64,000 bases of DNA from Adiantum capillus-veneris (Eukaryota > Streptophyta > Polypodiopsida > Polypodiales > Pteridaceae). The notes beneath the pieces were generated by a model. That model was not told the origin of the DNA, ran no database searches, and saw nothing but the letters and a program-made list of their open reading frames with translations. The stretch is from assembly GCA_014529385.2 (NCBI GenBank), contig CM043952.1, forward strand, positions 55,840,619 to 55,904,618, written 5' to 3'. Positions 1 through 10,955 of the stretch are shown here, in pieces; positions within the stretch are counted from its first letter, which is position 1, and each line of letters starts with the position of its first letter. The position numbers and the translations under genes are program-made.

Positions 1-321
1 GGATCTTCTCTTCACCCGAGTTCTTCTCTTTTCTGCGGGCGCATCCCTTGGCGGCCTTGCGCTCATACCAAGGTTGCTTTTTCCCACCTCACGTCGATTG
101 GCCGGCCGCTAAGTGCACGGTCCGCTCTCAATGAGTGGAAAGAGAAACAAGGGGAGGCTGGACAAGCCCTTCTTTCTTGGGTTTCCTGTCACTCTTCAAA
201 AACATGACTAGAAATCGACACGCCCAAGAGGACTTGGGCTACGTGCGACAGCAACAAGCAAAAAAATTCTTATGGTTCTTTCCTAGAGTGATACAGAACA
301 CTGCCAAAGCTCTGATACCAA
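1..321 (-). mobile_element. Ty3-type leader and primer-binding site (copy 1)
   Basis: The reverse complement of 309-320 reads TGGTATCAGAGC, the complement of the 3' end of plant initiator-methionine tRNA. That is the usual primer site for first-strand synthesis in plant LTR retrotransposons. It lies one base from the LTR edge at 322. The untranslated leader then runs down to base 1, where the element leaves the window. The stretch matches 1990-2317 nearly base for base (shared words: ggccggccgctaagtgcacg, ggggaggctggacaagccc), so two elements of one family lie in tandem. No credible coding frame; the 63-aa plus ORF here is chance. Confidence 0.7.
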
Positions 322-1532
322 TGTAAGGTGCAGCAGAAGTGAATGTTGAACTTTGCTCAAGATGAGTGCTCCGAACTGTGCTCAAGGTTCCTTTTACTTA
401 CGGAAGGGAGAGCCTTCCGTTCCTTTAGTGAGAGAGTGTAAATGATCACAAACAAAGTGGTAAACACTGTGAATGAAGGTGCTGAGACTAAGAGATAGAG
501 AGAGAAGAATACGACACTAGAATGTTGTCAAACCCTCCTCCGAAGGCCCCACTCTCTATGGCGAGAGCGGTCTACTATTGATTGCACAAATCTCTACAAT
601 GCTTGGACTTGCCGACGATGTCGACGACGATGAGAACGACGACGAGACGGGCTGAAATCTGAAAATGCTAAGGGCTGAAATCTGCAAATCTTTATCTGCT
701 GAATTCTGACTCTATGTCGGTGACGATGTCGATGGCGACGATGCAACGACGACGCGCTGAAAACGCAGATACTGAAATCCGCGTTTTCCGGGCTGAGACT
801 GCAAACTTCGCGCGATCTGACCGTGCAACGAGGATCTGCTGCTGCAAGAAGGTGAGATCTGCGAGGTTCGAGACTTGTTCTGCTGTGTCTAAGTGCTGAA
901 AACTGAAAACGCTGGTGGTTCTTGGGATTCCGTCGCGGTGAATCTGCAAAACGCTGACGTGTTATGCTGATGCAAAAACGCTAGGGCTGAAAATCGTTTG
1001 CTGCGGTGGGAATCTGCTAACGCTAGGAAACCTGTTGTGTTGTTGTCGCCAGGGCTGATTTGCTGAACAAAAACGCCAGGGCTGGTCTTGATCCAAAAGT
1101 GCTAGCTTCTCTGCTGTGATGCGAAAACGCTAGAGCATCTTGGGGATCCTGCTGAGAAGTTGCCTGTTGAGCAAGTGCTCCTGCTGCCTCTTCTACTGTG
1201 GAATGCTAGCGCTAGGTTTCTTATATACAAGCTTGAGAAAATTGCCCTACCCAGTTCCCAACAAAAGTCACTTCAAAATAATAAGTGAAAAATGTCAAAA
1301 ATAGGATAAATAGGTCTATGCACTGTAAAAATGCTCCTAATGGGTTCTGATGGAAATATGATAATCATGCTGTGTGCAACCAGAGGATATGCATCTACTC
1401 TTAAGTGTCTGGACATGCACGGTCTGCAAACAGATCACAAAAGTGCCATACCAATTCCTAATCTAACTGAACTGAATCCATGTAATGAAGTAGCTTGTCC
1501 ACGTACACATAGGGTTAGATGTGCACGTGACA
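322..1532 (-). repeat. Complete LTR of retroelement family A, minus orientation
   Basis: Starts TGTAAGGTGCAGC and ends GTGCACGTGACA on the plus strand, so on its own strand it is TGT...ACA, 1211 bp. The primer site at 309-320 directly abuts its 3' end. It matches plus-strand LTRs at 11991-13222 and 14546-15726 end to end. Its middle is built of scattered copies of a CTAGCGTTTTCAG-like word mixed with GTC/GAC triplet runs. The promoter side includes an A/T-rich stretch and a word of the type CTGGGTAGGGCAA found in all family members. No 5-bp target duplication flanks it, which fits an LTR shared between internal regions rather than a solo copy. Confidence 0.8.
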
Positions 1533-1811
1533 TCTTTCTTTGCACTCGTGATCCAAGTCTACCTTTCTTTCTTCGCGCTCGCGATCCAAGACTGCCTTTC
1601 TTTCTTCGGCCGCCAAGTGCACTTGATCACGCTCGCGATCCAAGGTTGGGCGTTGCGCCTCTTGTTGAAACATTATGTCCATCATCGACTTGATCAAAGC
1701 CTCCATAGGATTTGGTGCAACCCGTGGCATAGATGGGGAAGGGGGACGTTCGAAAAAAATTCTCCTGTGGGGAAAATTCTTCTTCACCACCTCCATGCTC
1801 ATCACCTTCAC
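1533..1811 (-). pseudogene. Family A gag N-terminus remnant fused to LTR
   Basis: A minus-strand ORF starts at 1811 and runs into the LTR, with its last five codons (C-H-V-H-I) lying inside it (stop at about 1515). The ~93 residues before the LTR have a basic start, an alpha-helical MEALIKSMMDIMF segment and a run of Arg/Glu/Asp heptad-like repeats (LDRERD, LDRERE, LDHECK), as in coiled-coil regions of Gag. It lies downstream of the primer site at 2305-2316 and its leader. The whole rest of gag and pol is missing, so the element between 2318 and 322 has an internal region under 0.8 kb. Gag identity is inferred from position, not from a conserved gag motif. Confidence 0.4.
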
Positions 1812-1859
1812 GCAAAGTATCCATTCGGCTTCAGGTGATAATCATACACTGAGATCTTG

Positions 1860-1975
1860 GGTACTTAAGTTCTCAAGGAACTTGGGTTCTTGAGGTTCTT
1901 TGGTTCTTGAGGTTCTTGGTTCTTGAGGTTCTTGAGTTCTTGAGGTCTTGAGGTTCTTGAGTTCCTTAGCTTGTA
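1860..1975. repeat. Minisatellite of TTCTTGAGG units
   Basis: About eleven imperfect copies of a 9-10 base unit (ttcttgaggt and variants such as ttctttggt, tcttgagg). Located in the leader of the minus-strand element, between its gag start and primer site. Confidence 0.85.
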
Positions 1976-1989
1976 ATTGGTGTTTGAGA

Positions 1990-2317
1990 AGGCTTTTCTC
2001 TTACCCAAGCTCGACTCTTCCCTACGGGCGCGCCCCTTGGCGGCCTTGTGCTCACACCAAAGTTGCTTTTTTCCACCTCACGTCGATTGGCCGGCCGCTA
2101 AGTGCACGGTCCGCTCTCAATGAGTAAAAAGAGGAACAAGGGGAGGCTGGACAAGCCCTTCTTTCTTGGGTTACCTGTCACTCTTCAAAAACACGATTAG
2201 GAATCGACACGCCCAATTGGACATGGGTTACGTGCGACCGCAACAAGCCAAAAAACAAAAAAATCTTGTGGTTTTTTCCTTGAGTGATACTGAACACTAC
2301 CAAAGCTCTGATACCAA
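1990..2317 (-). mobile_element. Ty3-type leader and primer-binding site (copy 2)
   Basis: Second copy of the leader seen at 1-321. The reverse complement of 2305-2316 is again TGGTATCAGAGC with one base before the LTR edge at 2318. Differences from copy 1 are scattered substitutions and small indels (for example an extra 'caaaaaac' near 2255), so the copies are not recent duplicates. Confidence 0.75.
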
Positions 2318-2850
2318 TGTAAGGTGTAGCGGAAGTGAATGTTGACTTTGCTCAAGATGAGTGCTCCGAACTGTGCTCAAGGATTTCTCTCAAGACCAGC
2401 CCAGTGTTTCCAGCATTAGCAGATCAGCCTTTCAGCCCATAAAACCAGCGTTTTCAGATCTGCCTGAACCTCGCCATACCGCACCCTTCCAGGTTGCAAA
2501 TCCTCGCCGCATCGACCGTCAACACCCAAATCAACCTAGCGTTTTTGGTTTCAGCTCAAAGCAAACAGTGCTTTGCAGATTCAGCCCAGATCAGGTAGCA
2601 TTTTTTCTTTTCAGCTTTGCATGCATAGGCGGTTGCAGATCCTCGCCGCAGTACCGCCGTAGATTGCAGATACACAACAGAAGTACCTAGCGTTTTCAGA
2701 TTTCAGCCTTCACATCGTCATCGTTGTCGTCGACACCATCTTCGTCGTCAACATCATCATCGTCATTGTCGTCGTCCCCGTCGTCAAGTACCACAGCATC
2801 AGTACCCATTAGCATCAGCATCTCAGCATTCAGTCATTGTATGAGCATTT
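2318..2850. repeat. Scrambled family A LTR fragments
   Basis: 2318 to about 2382 is the terminal 65 bp of the LTR in minus orientation, matching 322-386. At about 2383 the sequence switches to the middle of the same LTR in plus orientation (agatcagcct, cctagcgttttcagat, then TCGTC triplets at 2716-2800), matching roughly 12390-12800. The head-to-head switch shows an inversion or template switch. Short ORFs across the TCGTC triplets (poly-Ser) are not genes. Confidence 0.65.
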
Positions 2851-3055
2851 GTCACAAATTGGTGACATGGCATGCCCGGACGCATTCCCAACAGGGTACC
2901 GGCCCAAAAAACGCGGCAGCAGGCTGACGTGGCAATACCGTACGGATTTCTGCTTTTCACACTTACTCCTATACAGAAATCCTGCTTTTTGCACTGAGCT
3001 GCTGACATGGTAGAGCGTACGGAAAAGCAGCCCGCTGATTCTACATAGGCTGATT
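2850..3055. repeat. Fragment resembling 10740-10900 and 16400-16520
   Basis: Shares words with the later LTR-like copies: ccgtacgg, aaaacgcgg, gcagcaggctgacg and ttccgtat-like stretches in the same order. It separates the scrambled LTR from the broken gag and creates an artificial C-terminus for the minus-strand ORF. Boundaries are approximate. Confidence 0.4.
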
Positions 3056-4689
3056 TTGGTAGCTTTTGAACCAATTGCTTCATTGATCTCGAGCCGCGCC
3101 GCCAATTCAAGTGAAATGAAGCTGGCCTTGGCTCTTCCATCAAAGAAAATCAGGGCTTCTTGGTCTTTCACTTTGCCCCAAGCTCGGCAAAGTTTTGTAC
3201 TCTCATCAATGGTGCTAGGGTCAGTACCCATGCAATCTAGAACCAATAGTGCTTTCATCTTGCCTTTTCGTCCACGTTCCTCAGCTGCTTTCGAACCCTC
3301 AGGCCTGTCTTCATCATTGTCGTTCTGATCTTTCGGTGCCTTTTTAGGGCACTTCGCGGAGATATGCCCAGTTTCCCCGCATCCAAAGCACTTCCCCTCT
3401 TTGATATAAAGAGCTCTCTGTCGAGGAGTGAGCTTGGGTCGTGCATCCTTTTCTTTCTTTTCTGGGTTGCTCTTCTTCTTTCTACTTTCATTGTTCGAAG
3501 TCTGTTTTGTTCTCTGCGTCATGATTTCATCTAAGGGGTAGGTCAAACTGCCTGAATGAATGGCAACCGTTTCGCATGACTCATCAGTTCCTGAATGGAA
3601 TCTGACTTTTGCTCTAAGCAGTGATCTCGGATCTCTGTAGGAAGACCCAAGGTAAACCGCTCAATCTGTTCTTTGAACGAGATCTTCTTAAATGAAGAGG
3701 CTGGTAGAAAAGAGCTCCAGAATCTCTCGCAATAAGCGTCCAAAGTATCTTTCTTGGTCATCCGAAGATGGTTCCAAGCAATTCGTATGTTGCGTTCGTA
3801 CTCCCGAGTCAACCAAGAAGAAATAAAAAGCCTTTTAAATTTCATCCATTTAACTGGCGTTGCCTTGTTCAATAGAAGCTTGGACCACCAAGTTCGAGCA
3901 TTTCCCTTGAGGTAAGAGGTAGCCCTCCGAATCTTGGAGTGCTCTGAGTAACGCCCTCTAGAGAAAGCTATGTCAAACTGTTGTATGAAGGCCAAAGCCT
4001 TCGAAGCATCTCGATATCAAGAAAACGTGTCAAATTTAATTGATTCTCCACCTTCTTTAAACTCTCGGACTTTCTTGCTTTTATCCTCCAGAAAGTCGTA
4101 CTGGTTGGCTTTATAGAAATTCTTCTTATTTGCATAGAATCTGTCATCATCGGAGTCCAAACTGTCAGTCCTCTGTAGAACTGTCAGAAAAAGAGCGAAA
4201 CCTAGGCTTCTTTGCCTTTTCCTTGCCCTTTCCGAAGCTTTGCTTTTTGCTTCGCTTTTTTCCTTTTCTGTCTTCTTCGCTCGAGTCAGAAGAGCTATAA
4301 GAACTGTCAGAAGAAAAAGAAGAAGAAGAAGAACTCGGTACTCCTTCAAATCGCACATGCTTCTTCTGCTTTCTTGCCAAGGCAAATGTAGACTGACGAC
4401 CCAAATAACCCGAGAAATCAGTGCCTTTCTTCTGCTTTATGTCGTGCTTTTTGGCTTTGTTCTGCGCATCAAAAAGCTGAGAAATCCGTGTATCAACCAC
4501 CTCTTCTAATTCTTGCTCTGTAAACATCCTTGGAGTAGGAGATTTCTTGAGTGCCGATTTGAGGGGTGGTTCTGTGGTTTGCCGCCACTGTGAGTGCACC
4601 TCGTCGAAGGCGATCTGGGTCATAAATTTTGCAAATCTCGAGTCCTTCGCAAAATTTAGCATCATCTTTGTTGCATCGTCAATCAATCA
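3056..4689 (-). pseudogene. Broken Ty3-type gag with start of protease
   Basis: Gag polyprotein remnant in four minus-strand pieces: 4686-4165 (N-terminal Lys-rich and poly-Ser region), 4385-4017 and 3995-3543 (same frame, separated by a TGA near 4018), and 3546 to about 3056. The capsid-like part is clear: AFIQQFDIAF, then ATSYLKGNARTWW and ERFTLGLPTEIRDHC. A CX2CX4HX4C zinc knuckle (CFGCGETGHISAKC) follows at about 3390-3350 and would bind RNA. It continues into a retropepsin start (ALIFFDGRAKASFIS) in which the usual Asp-Ser/Thr-Gly is altered to Asp-Gly-Arg. Everything after this is lost at the 3055 junction. Frameshifts near 4170 and 3545 plus the stop make it non-functional. Its primer site is at 4873-4884. 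Confidence 0.85.
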
Positions 4690-4872
4690 TCGACGCTCCA
4701 TCTCTTCAAGCTCCGCCTGAGTAGGTCGAGGCGGACCGTACTCCTCACCGGAATCTTCGTCGTGATCTCTTCCCACATCTCCAGATGCAAAGGACGTCAA
4801 CTGTTCTTTGCTTGAATCTATAAGTGCCGCGTAAAAACGATCGGATTTCCCGGTAGCAGAGAAATCGGCCGC

Positions 4873-5500
4873 GCTCTGATACCACTATAACAGACTTGGA
4901 CACTCCAAGTCAAGAATCTTCCACGACACGAAAGGAATTCACTTCAAACTAGAGTGCTTCGTTAGATCTGTTCGGAGCAAATTAAGATTGAGCAAAATAT
5001 TGGAAACTATATATGCCATTTCAATACTTCTCAAGTGAAAAAATTTACGGAAGGATGAGAGAGAGAGGGAGAGGCTACCGATTGCCGTGGTTCAGAGGTG
5101 TACCTCGCAAGAATGAGATACGGATCGTAGTGCTTCAGAGGGGTACCTTGCAAGAAACCACGAGCAAGGTTAGAGGTTTGTCAAGCTCAATGTTCGTAAT
5201 CATACAAGTTATCAATGTTATTAATTGTTTGTTGTTCCATTTTTATGTTTTAAAAAAAAAACAAAACATGCAAGTTTCCTTGCATGGGGGAGTTTGCACA
5301 ATCCTCCCCAATTTTTATAATACGAGGGAACGTGCCATTCCCACGGCAGCGTGCAATTTTCAGCGTGTTTATTAACTACGTTCGCAGTGTCAAAAATGTC
5401 AAAAATGTCAAAAATCACAGAATGATAATGCTTACTCACCGCGCGATTGAATGTCTGTTGTCGATGCACCTTGCATCAACGATGTTGGGCATCTCCTGCT
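4873..5500 (-). mobile_element. Primer site and 5' LTR region of the 3056-4689 element
   Basis: The reverse complement of 4873-4884 is TGGTATCAGAGC. Bases from about 4885 upward should be the element's 5' LTR (minus orientation). The inner edge (ctataacagacttgg on the plus strand) lacks a clear TG/CA pair and no second copy lies in the window, so the far edge is a guess. It contains a GA-rich stretch at 5057-5074 and a near-repeat of a 'gtaccttgcaagaa'-type word at about 5099 and 5143. Confidence 0.45.
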
Positions 5501-7541
5501 CTTAACCCGCTACAAGAGATGGCATCCCATGGAGGATGAAGGAGAAAGGCTTATGACAATTTGGGTGGAGGAACTTTAGGAAGAAGCGGGTCTTTGCATA
5601 TGGATAAGATAGCTGAAAGCCTCCTTGCTAGAGCCATGTATCTCATATTCAGCAATCAACGCACTATGAAGGCGAGATTTTGCATAGAAAGCTCATCGGT
5701 TTTGTCCTTTAAGACGGACACCTCATCTGGCATACATATGGATCAAAGCATTTCCTGAATGTTTCTGCAACAGCCCTTGACTTGCAACCACAACATGAAT
5801 TCTTTAACCCATTCAAAGATCTTGTATAAGGCCACAAGCCTTCCAGGTGGAAGCATAGGTGATTGCGATTAGAGACAGAACATCCCTTCGCATCTTGTAA
5901 AAAGGCAATGCCAAGAACGACATCTTTTTCCAAGAGCCTCTGACTAACAATATAATTGTGAATTTTTTTGTTAGTATCACCGTCAAAAAGCATACAAGCA
6001 TAACTTCTTTTTTCAACAGCCCTTGACTGAAAATATCATCAATAATTCTTTTGCCCATATCAGTGTCTTGCGTAACGCCACATGCCTTCAAGATGCATTC
6101 AATGCATTCCAAGAGACGACATTCCGAACAGAAAGCTCCTCAAGCAGTCTTTGGTGCTTTCCCAAGAACAACACATTTCGCATACGTGATCATTACTCCT
6201 ACGTAGTGCCACATGCTTTCAAGATGCAAGCATAGGTGATTACATCAGGAGAAATGTCCTCGCTTTGCATCTTGAAAATAGCCAGCCAGCCCGAGCTCCG
6301 TGGTCCTGTCACTGTTGGGCATATCCCACAATCAAATGCAATTGAAGACACGACATTCCGGACATCAAGGCAGTGTCACATGCCTTCAAGACGAAAGCGT
6401 AGGTTATTGCATTTGGAGAGGTGCCCTCACTTTGCTTCTGTTAGAAACAACCCCGGGCTCCATGGCGTCCCACATTTGGCATACATGTTGACCAAGGGCA
6501 GCACAACACATACGAGCCAAAGAATTGGCAAGCACAACATGTTTCCAAGATCCGTTGAGCAACAATCCATGCAATGAGCACACTGAGACAGACAATTGTT
6601 GTGGGGAATTGCTCTCATGTTTCATCCCAACAGAAACACTTCTGAGCTTTCTCGGTCAACCCTTGCTGGGCATATCCTCTTATAAGAGCACTCTAAGAGA
6701 CCTGTCACCTCATTTAGTGAGAAACCTCACTTCGTGTCTAATTAAAATAGCTTAGAGCTTCCTTGCATCAGCATCTTGTGTAGAGAGACATGCATTCAAG
6801 ATACATGCGTAGGTGATTGCAACTGGGGAGGCGCCCTCGCTTTGCATCTGCGAAAAGCAGATAAGAGCTTTCTGGCCCCGCCCCTATCTGGAAAATCTTC
6901 CAACCAATGCATTCAAGAGTCCACACTCCGGACAAGAAGCTCTTCGAGCACTTGCATAGAGCCACATGCCTTCAAGATGTAAGCATAGCCTTCAAGATGA
7001 AAGTATAGGTGACTGAATTTGGAGAGATACACTTGCTTTGCATCAGCTAATGATAGCTTAGAGGCTTTTGCCCTGCTTGTTGCGCACATTCTGCAATCAG
7101 TGTATTCCAAGAGGCAAGATTTCGGACATGAAGCTCCTTAAGCACTTTTTGGTGCTTTCTCAAGCACACCACATCTCGCATACATGATCATTGCTTCTAT
7201 GTAGTGCCACATGCTTTCAAGATGCAAGCATAAGTGATTACATCAAGAGAAATGTCCTTGCTTTGCATTATGAAAACAGCCAGCAAGAGCTTCCTGGTAG
7301 AGATAAGACATTCCGGACATCAAGGCAGTGCCACATGCCTTCAAGACAAAGCATAGGTGATTGCATCTAGAGAGATGCCCTCGCTTTGCATCTGTTGGAA
7401 AGAGCCCAGCCCAGGGCTCCGTGGCCCTGCCACATTTGGCATAATGTTGACCAAGGTAGTGCCAAGCATTACGTTTCGTAAAAGGGAACCACAATATTGA
7501 TCAAACCACCGCCAAGCATGACATCGTACCGATAACAGCCT

Positions 7542-7670
7542 CCGACTAGCAATCACATCGTGGATTCTGATACCCTTGCGATAGGCATATTGGGCATATC
7601 TTGCAACCAACATGTTGCACCCCGACTAGCAATCACATCGTGGATTCTGATACCCTTGCGATAGGCATAT
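7542..7670. repeat. 49-bp perfect direct duplication inside PPR debris
   Basis: 7542-7590 and 7622-7670 are identical (ccgactagcaatcacatcgt ... ataggcatat), 80 bp apart. Identity against the eroded surroundings points to a recent local duplication. Confidence 0.9.
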
Positions 7671-9076
7671 CTGAGCTTTCTGACCCTGCTCCTGTTGCAT
7701 GTATCCATGCACTCCAAGAGACCTCCTCACGCACATTTTGTGCTTCCTGTAATCACCACATCTCGCATACATGTCATCAGCCACATGCCTTCAAGATGCA
7801 CACGTAGAGAATTGCCCTTGCTTCACACCTATTGAGAAAAGCTAGAGCTTCCATGCCCAACCCTTGTCGGGCATATCCTGCAATCAGTGCGTTCCAAAAG
7901 ACGACATCCCACAACAACATATGTGATTGCATCTAGAGAGAGGCCCTCGCTTTGCATCTGCTGAAAACAGCAGAAATCTTTCTGGCCATGCTCTTGTCGC
8001 GCGTATCCTGCATTTGTTCAAAATAGTCGAGGGCTTTTGCCCATTTCTGCTTGTCGCAAATTGTGACATGCCTTCAAGATGCTGCATCCATAGAGATGCA
8101 CTCGCTTCATGTGGAGAGATGGTTGCTTCTCATCAGCTGAAAATAGTCAAGAGCTTCCTTGCACCGCTGATGTGCGGCACATCCCACAATCAGTGCGTTT
8201 GAAGAGGCGGCATTCCGCATAGGAAGCTCCTCGAGCGCTTTTCGTGCGTTCTGAAGATCACTATATGTGATGTACACATAGTCCCAGGCAAAGACAAGCA
8301 CTTCTTTCATGTATCGCTCATTGGCCTTGCTCTTCTTGCGCACATCCCACATTGAGTGCATTCAAGGAGTCTGCACTGCAGATAGAAAGATGAAAGTAGC
8401 CTAGAGCTTTCCGAGCTTCATCACCTGCCCTTGCTAGCTGGATATAAAAGAACTCCGAGGACTTCGACAGGTGAGAAGCTGTCAATTTTCTGAAGCGCAA
8501 CACACGTGTCATACTTATCGACCAAGATTGTGCCAAGCGTGACATCTTTTTTCAACAGCCTCTGAACAACAATAAAAAGCTGATTTTTTTGTGCCCATAT
8601 CAGCCTCTTGCATAGAGACACATGCCTGCAATGTGGACACGTAGGTGATACCATATGGAGAGAGACCCACATTGGCATCTTGTGTACATACATATGCCTT
8701 CAAGATGCACGCGTATGTGATTGCATCTAGAAAGAGGTCCTCGGTTCAGATCCACTAGAAACATCCGAGAGCTTTCTGTCCGTGCTTTTGTTTTGCGTAT
8801 CTTGCAATCAATGCACTCCAAGAGATGGCATCAGGGATATGAAGCTCCTCGGGCAGGTTTTGTGCCTTCTGAAGTGCACCACATTCAGCATACGTATTGA
8901 CCAAGGCATTGCTAAGAACGACAATTTCTTGGAACAGTCCTTGCTAAAGTGTCCCACATTTGGCATGCATATCGACCAAGACAGTGCCTAGAACGCCATC
9001 TCTTTTCGAGAGCAATTTGCATAGAGACACATACCTGCAAGATGCACATGTAGGTGATAGCGTCTGGAGAAAGGTT

Positions 9077-9170
9077 GGAGAAAGGCCCTCGCTTTGCATG
9101 TGCTAAAAAAAGCACACGTAGGTGATAGCATATGGAGAAAGGCCCTCGCTTTGCATGTGCTAAAAAAAGC
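9077..9170. repeat. Local duplication of PPR anchor
   Basis: ggagaaaggccctcgctttg followed by catgtgctaaaaaaagc occurs at 9077-9113 and again at 9134-9170, period 57 bp. This adds one unit to the PPR anchor series. Confidence 0.85.
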
Positions 9171-10295
9171 CCAGACCTTGCTAGCCCGGCCATTGTTGGG
9201 CATACCCTACAATCAGTGCGTTCCAAAAGACGACATCCCGCACAGGAGCACCACATCTGGCATACATATCGACCAAGGCATTGCCAAGCATGGCAATTGT
9301 TTGCAACAACCCCTTACTAACAATCAACCAAGCCATTGCCAAGCACAACAATTTTATGAAAAAGCCATACTGACAATGTCCCACATTTGGCGTACGTGTC
9401 AACAAAGGCAGTGCCAAACACGCCATCTCTTTTAGAGAGCCTCTTGCATAGAGCCACATGCTTGCAAGATGCACATGTAGGTGATAGCATCTGGAAGAGG
9501 CCCTCGCTTCGCAAATGTTGAAAACAGCCCATAGCTTCCTGGCCTGACCGTTGTCGGGCATATCTTGCAATCAATGCATTTCAAAAGACAACATTCCGCA
9601 CAAGAGCACCACATTTGGCGTACATATCAAAACGAAGGCATTGCCAAGCACAACGGTTTTGTGCAGCAACCCATGACCAAGAACATTAGAGTGAATTTTT
9701 AAGCCCATATGAGCATCTTGCGTATAGACACATGCCTTGTAGATGAACGCGTATGTGATTGCATTTGGAGAGAGGCCCTCGCTTTGGATCCGATGAAAAC
9801 AACCGAGAGCTTTCTATCCCACATTTGCATACATATCGATCGAGGCATTGCCAAGCACGTCGTCTCTTTTTTAGATCAATTTGCATAGAGCCACATGCCT
9901 GCAAGATGCACACGTAGGTGATAGCGTCTAGAGAAAGGCCCTCGCTTTGCACCTGCTGAAAACAGCCCAGAGCTTGCCAGCCCGGTTGTTGTTGGGCATA
10001 TCCTGCAATCTGTACGTTCCAAAACACGACATTTCGCACAGGAGCACCACATCTAGCATAGATATCGTCCAAGGCATTGCCAAGCATGGCAGTTTTTTTC
10101 AACAGCCCCTTACTACCAATATCAGAGTGAATTTTTTAAGCCCACAACAGCGTGTAGTGTGCCTTCAAGATGCACGCTTATGTGATTGCATCTAGAGAGA
10201 GGCCCTCGCTCTGCATCCGCTGAAAACAGTTGAGAGCTTTCCGGCCCTGCTCTGTTGCGCGTATCCAATCAATGCACTCCAAGAGCTCCAATGCC

Positions 10296-10376
10296 GGGCT
10301 TTTGACGGCGTAGTTTTTTTAGAGCTTTTAGCGCTGGGCTTTTGACGGCGTAGTTTTTTTTAGAGCTTTTAAGCGT
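10296..10376. repeat. 40-bp tandem duplication at PPR array edge
   Basis: gggcttttgacggcgtagtt plus tttttagagctttta repeats with period 40 at 10296 and 10336. The PPR similarity ends just before it. Confidence 0.85.
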
Positions 10377-10439
10377 TGGAGCCACGTGGGCTAATGACAG
10401 GCCAAGGATTGCGAAATGCCCACTACGCTAACGAAGTAA

Positions 10440-10900
10440 ACAGTTCACAACTTGACTCGACACTGGCTCGGCGGAGTTCCGTGCCTAGAGATAATGGTCC
10501 CAAAGACTGGCGCCCCTTTCGGTATTTCTTTTTGTATTAATCAGTTGCACAAAGTACACAAAGTGGTTGGGTCTCACTCTCAAACTTTGTATCCAGATGC
10601 TCTAAGAAGTGGGAGCCCAACTGCACTTATAAAGGTTTTACAAGGGATGCCAAAAGCTGAAAATCAAAAGCCTTGTAAAAATAAAGCATCAAGGCTCTCT
10701 CTCTCTCTCTCTCTTTCTCTTGCGTAAAATAAAGCAAGTCAAAGGCTGCTGCTGTCTGCCGTAAACAGCGCCGCAAAAAGCAAATTTCCGTACAGTAGTG
10801 CCGTAAGCTGGTTTTTCCGCTTTTCCCGCCGCAAAACGCGGAGCTGATTCTGGGGGTGCTAACCGTACGGCAATGCCACGTCATCATTTCAGCCTGTCTG
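10440..10900 (-). repeat. LTR-like repeat family B, copy 1
   Basis: Matches 16125-16520 in order: ctcggcggagttccg, ccaaagactggcgcccct, ttcggta, ttataaagg against ttatagag, and acaagggatgccaaaagc. A CT tract lies at 10694-10720. The reverse complement has a TATA-like CTTTATAAG followed by transcript-like sequence, and the other copy has a primer site on the minus side, so I read it as a minus-strand LTR missing its end. No coding frame is credible here. Confidence 0.5.
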
Positions 10901-10928
10901 CTCGGAACTATTCCATGCCAAAGGGAAG

Positions 10929-10952
10929 GTGTGTGTGTGTGTGTGTGTGTGT
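10929..10952. repeat. (GT)12 microsatellite
   Basis: Uninterrupted GT run. It creates a false Val-Cys ORF start. Confidence 0.95.
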
Positions 10953-10955
10953 ATT

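Larger units (their letters stand above)
5560..10270 (-). pseudogene. Decayed tandem PPR (PLS-type) array
   Basis: The minus strand carries many pentatricopeptide-repeat fragments in all three frames. PPR proteins are helical RNA-binding proteins, mostly of mitochondria and plastids, and PLS types often direct RNA editing. Pieces include LDAITYVCILQACGSMQ (near 9910 and elsewhere), NALVDMYARCGAPV and VVFWNALIVGYAQQ (near 9250 and 10030), and ILKACGVTQDTDMGK (near 6080). On the plus strand the same anchor (type gtgattgcatctagagag) recurs about 18 times: near 5860, 6236, 6401, 6811, 7009, 7233, 7358, 7804, 7921, 8085, 8640, 8714, 9055, 9121, 9480, 9757, 9917 and 10180. Spacing is often 150-300 bp against ~306 bp for an intact P-L-S triplet. 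The longest open frame is 138 codons. Stops and indels occur in almost every unit and no start codon region or DYW domain is recognisable. It may be one very long gene or several head-to-tail genes. Confidence 0.8.
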
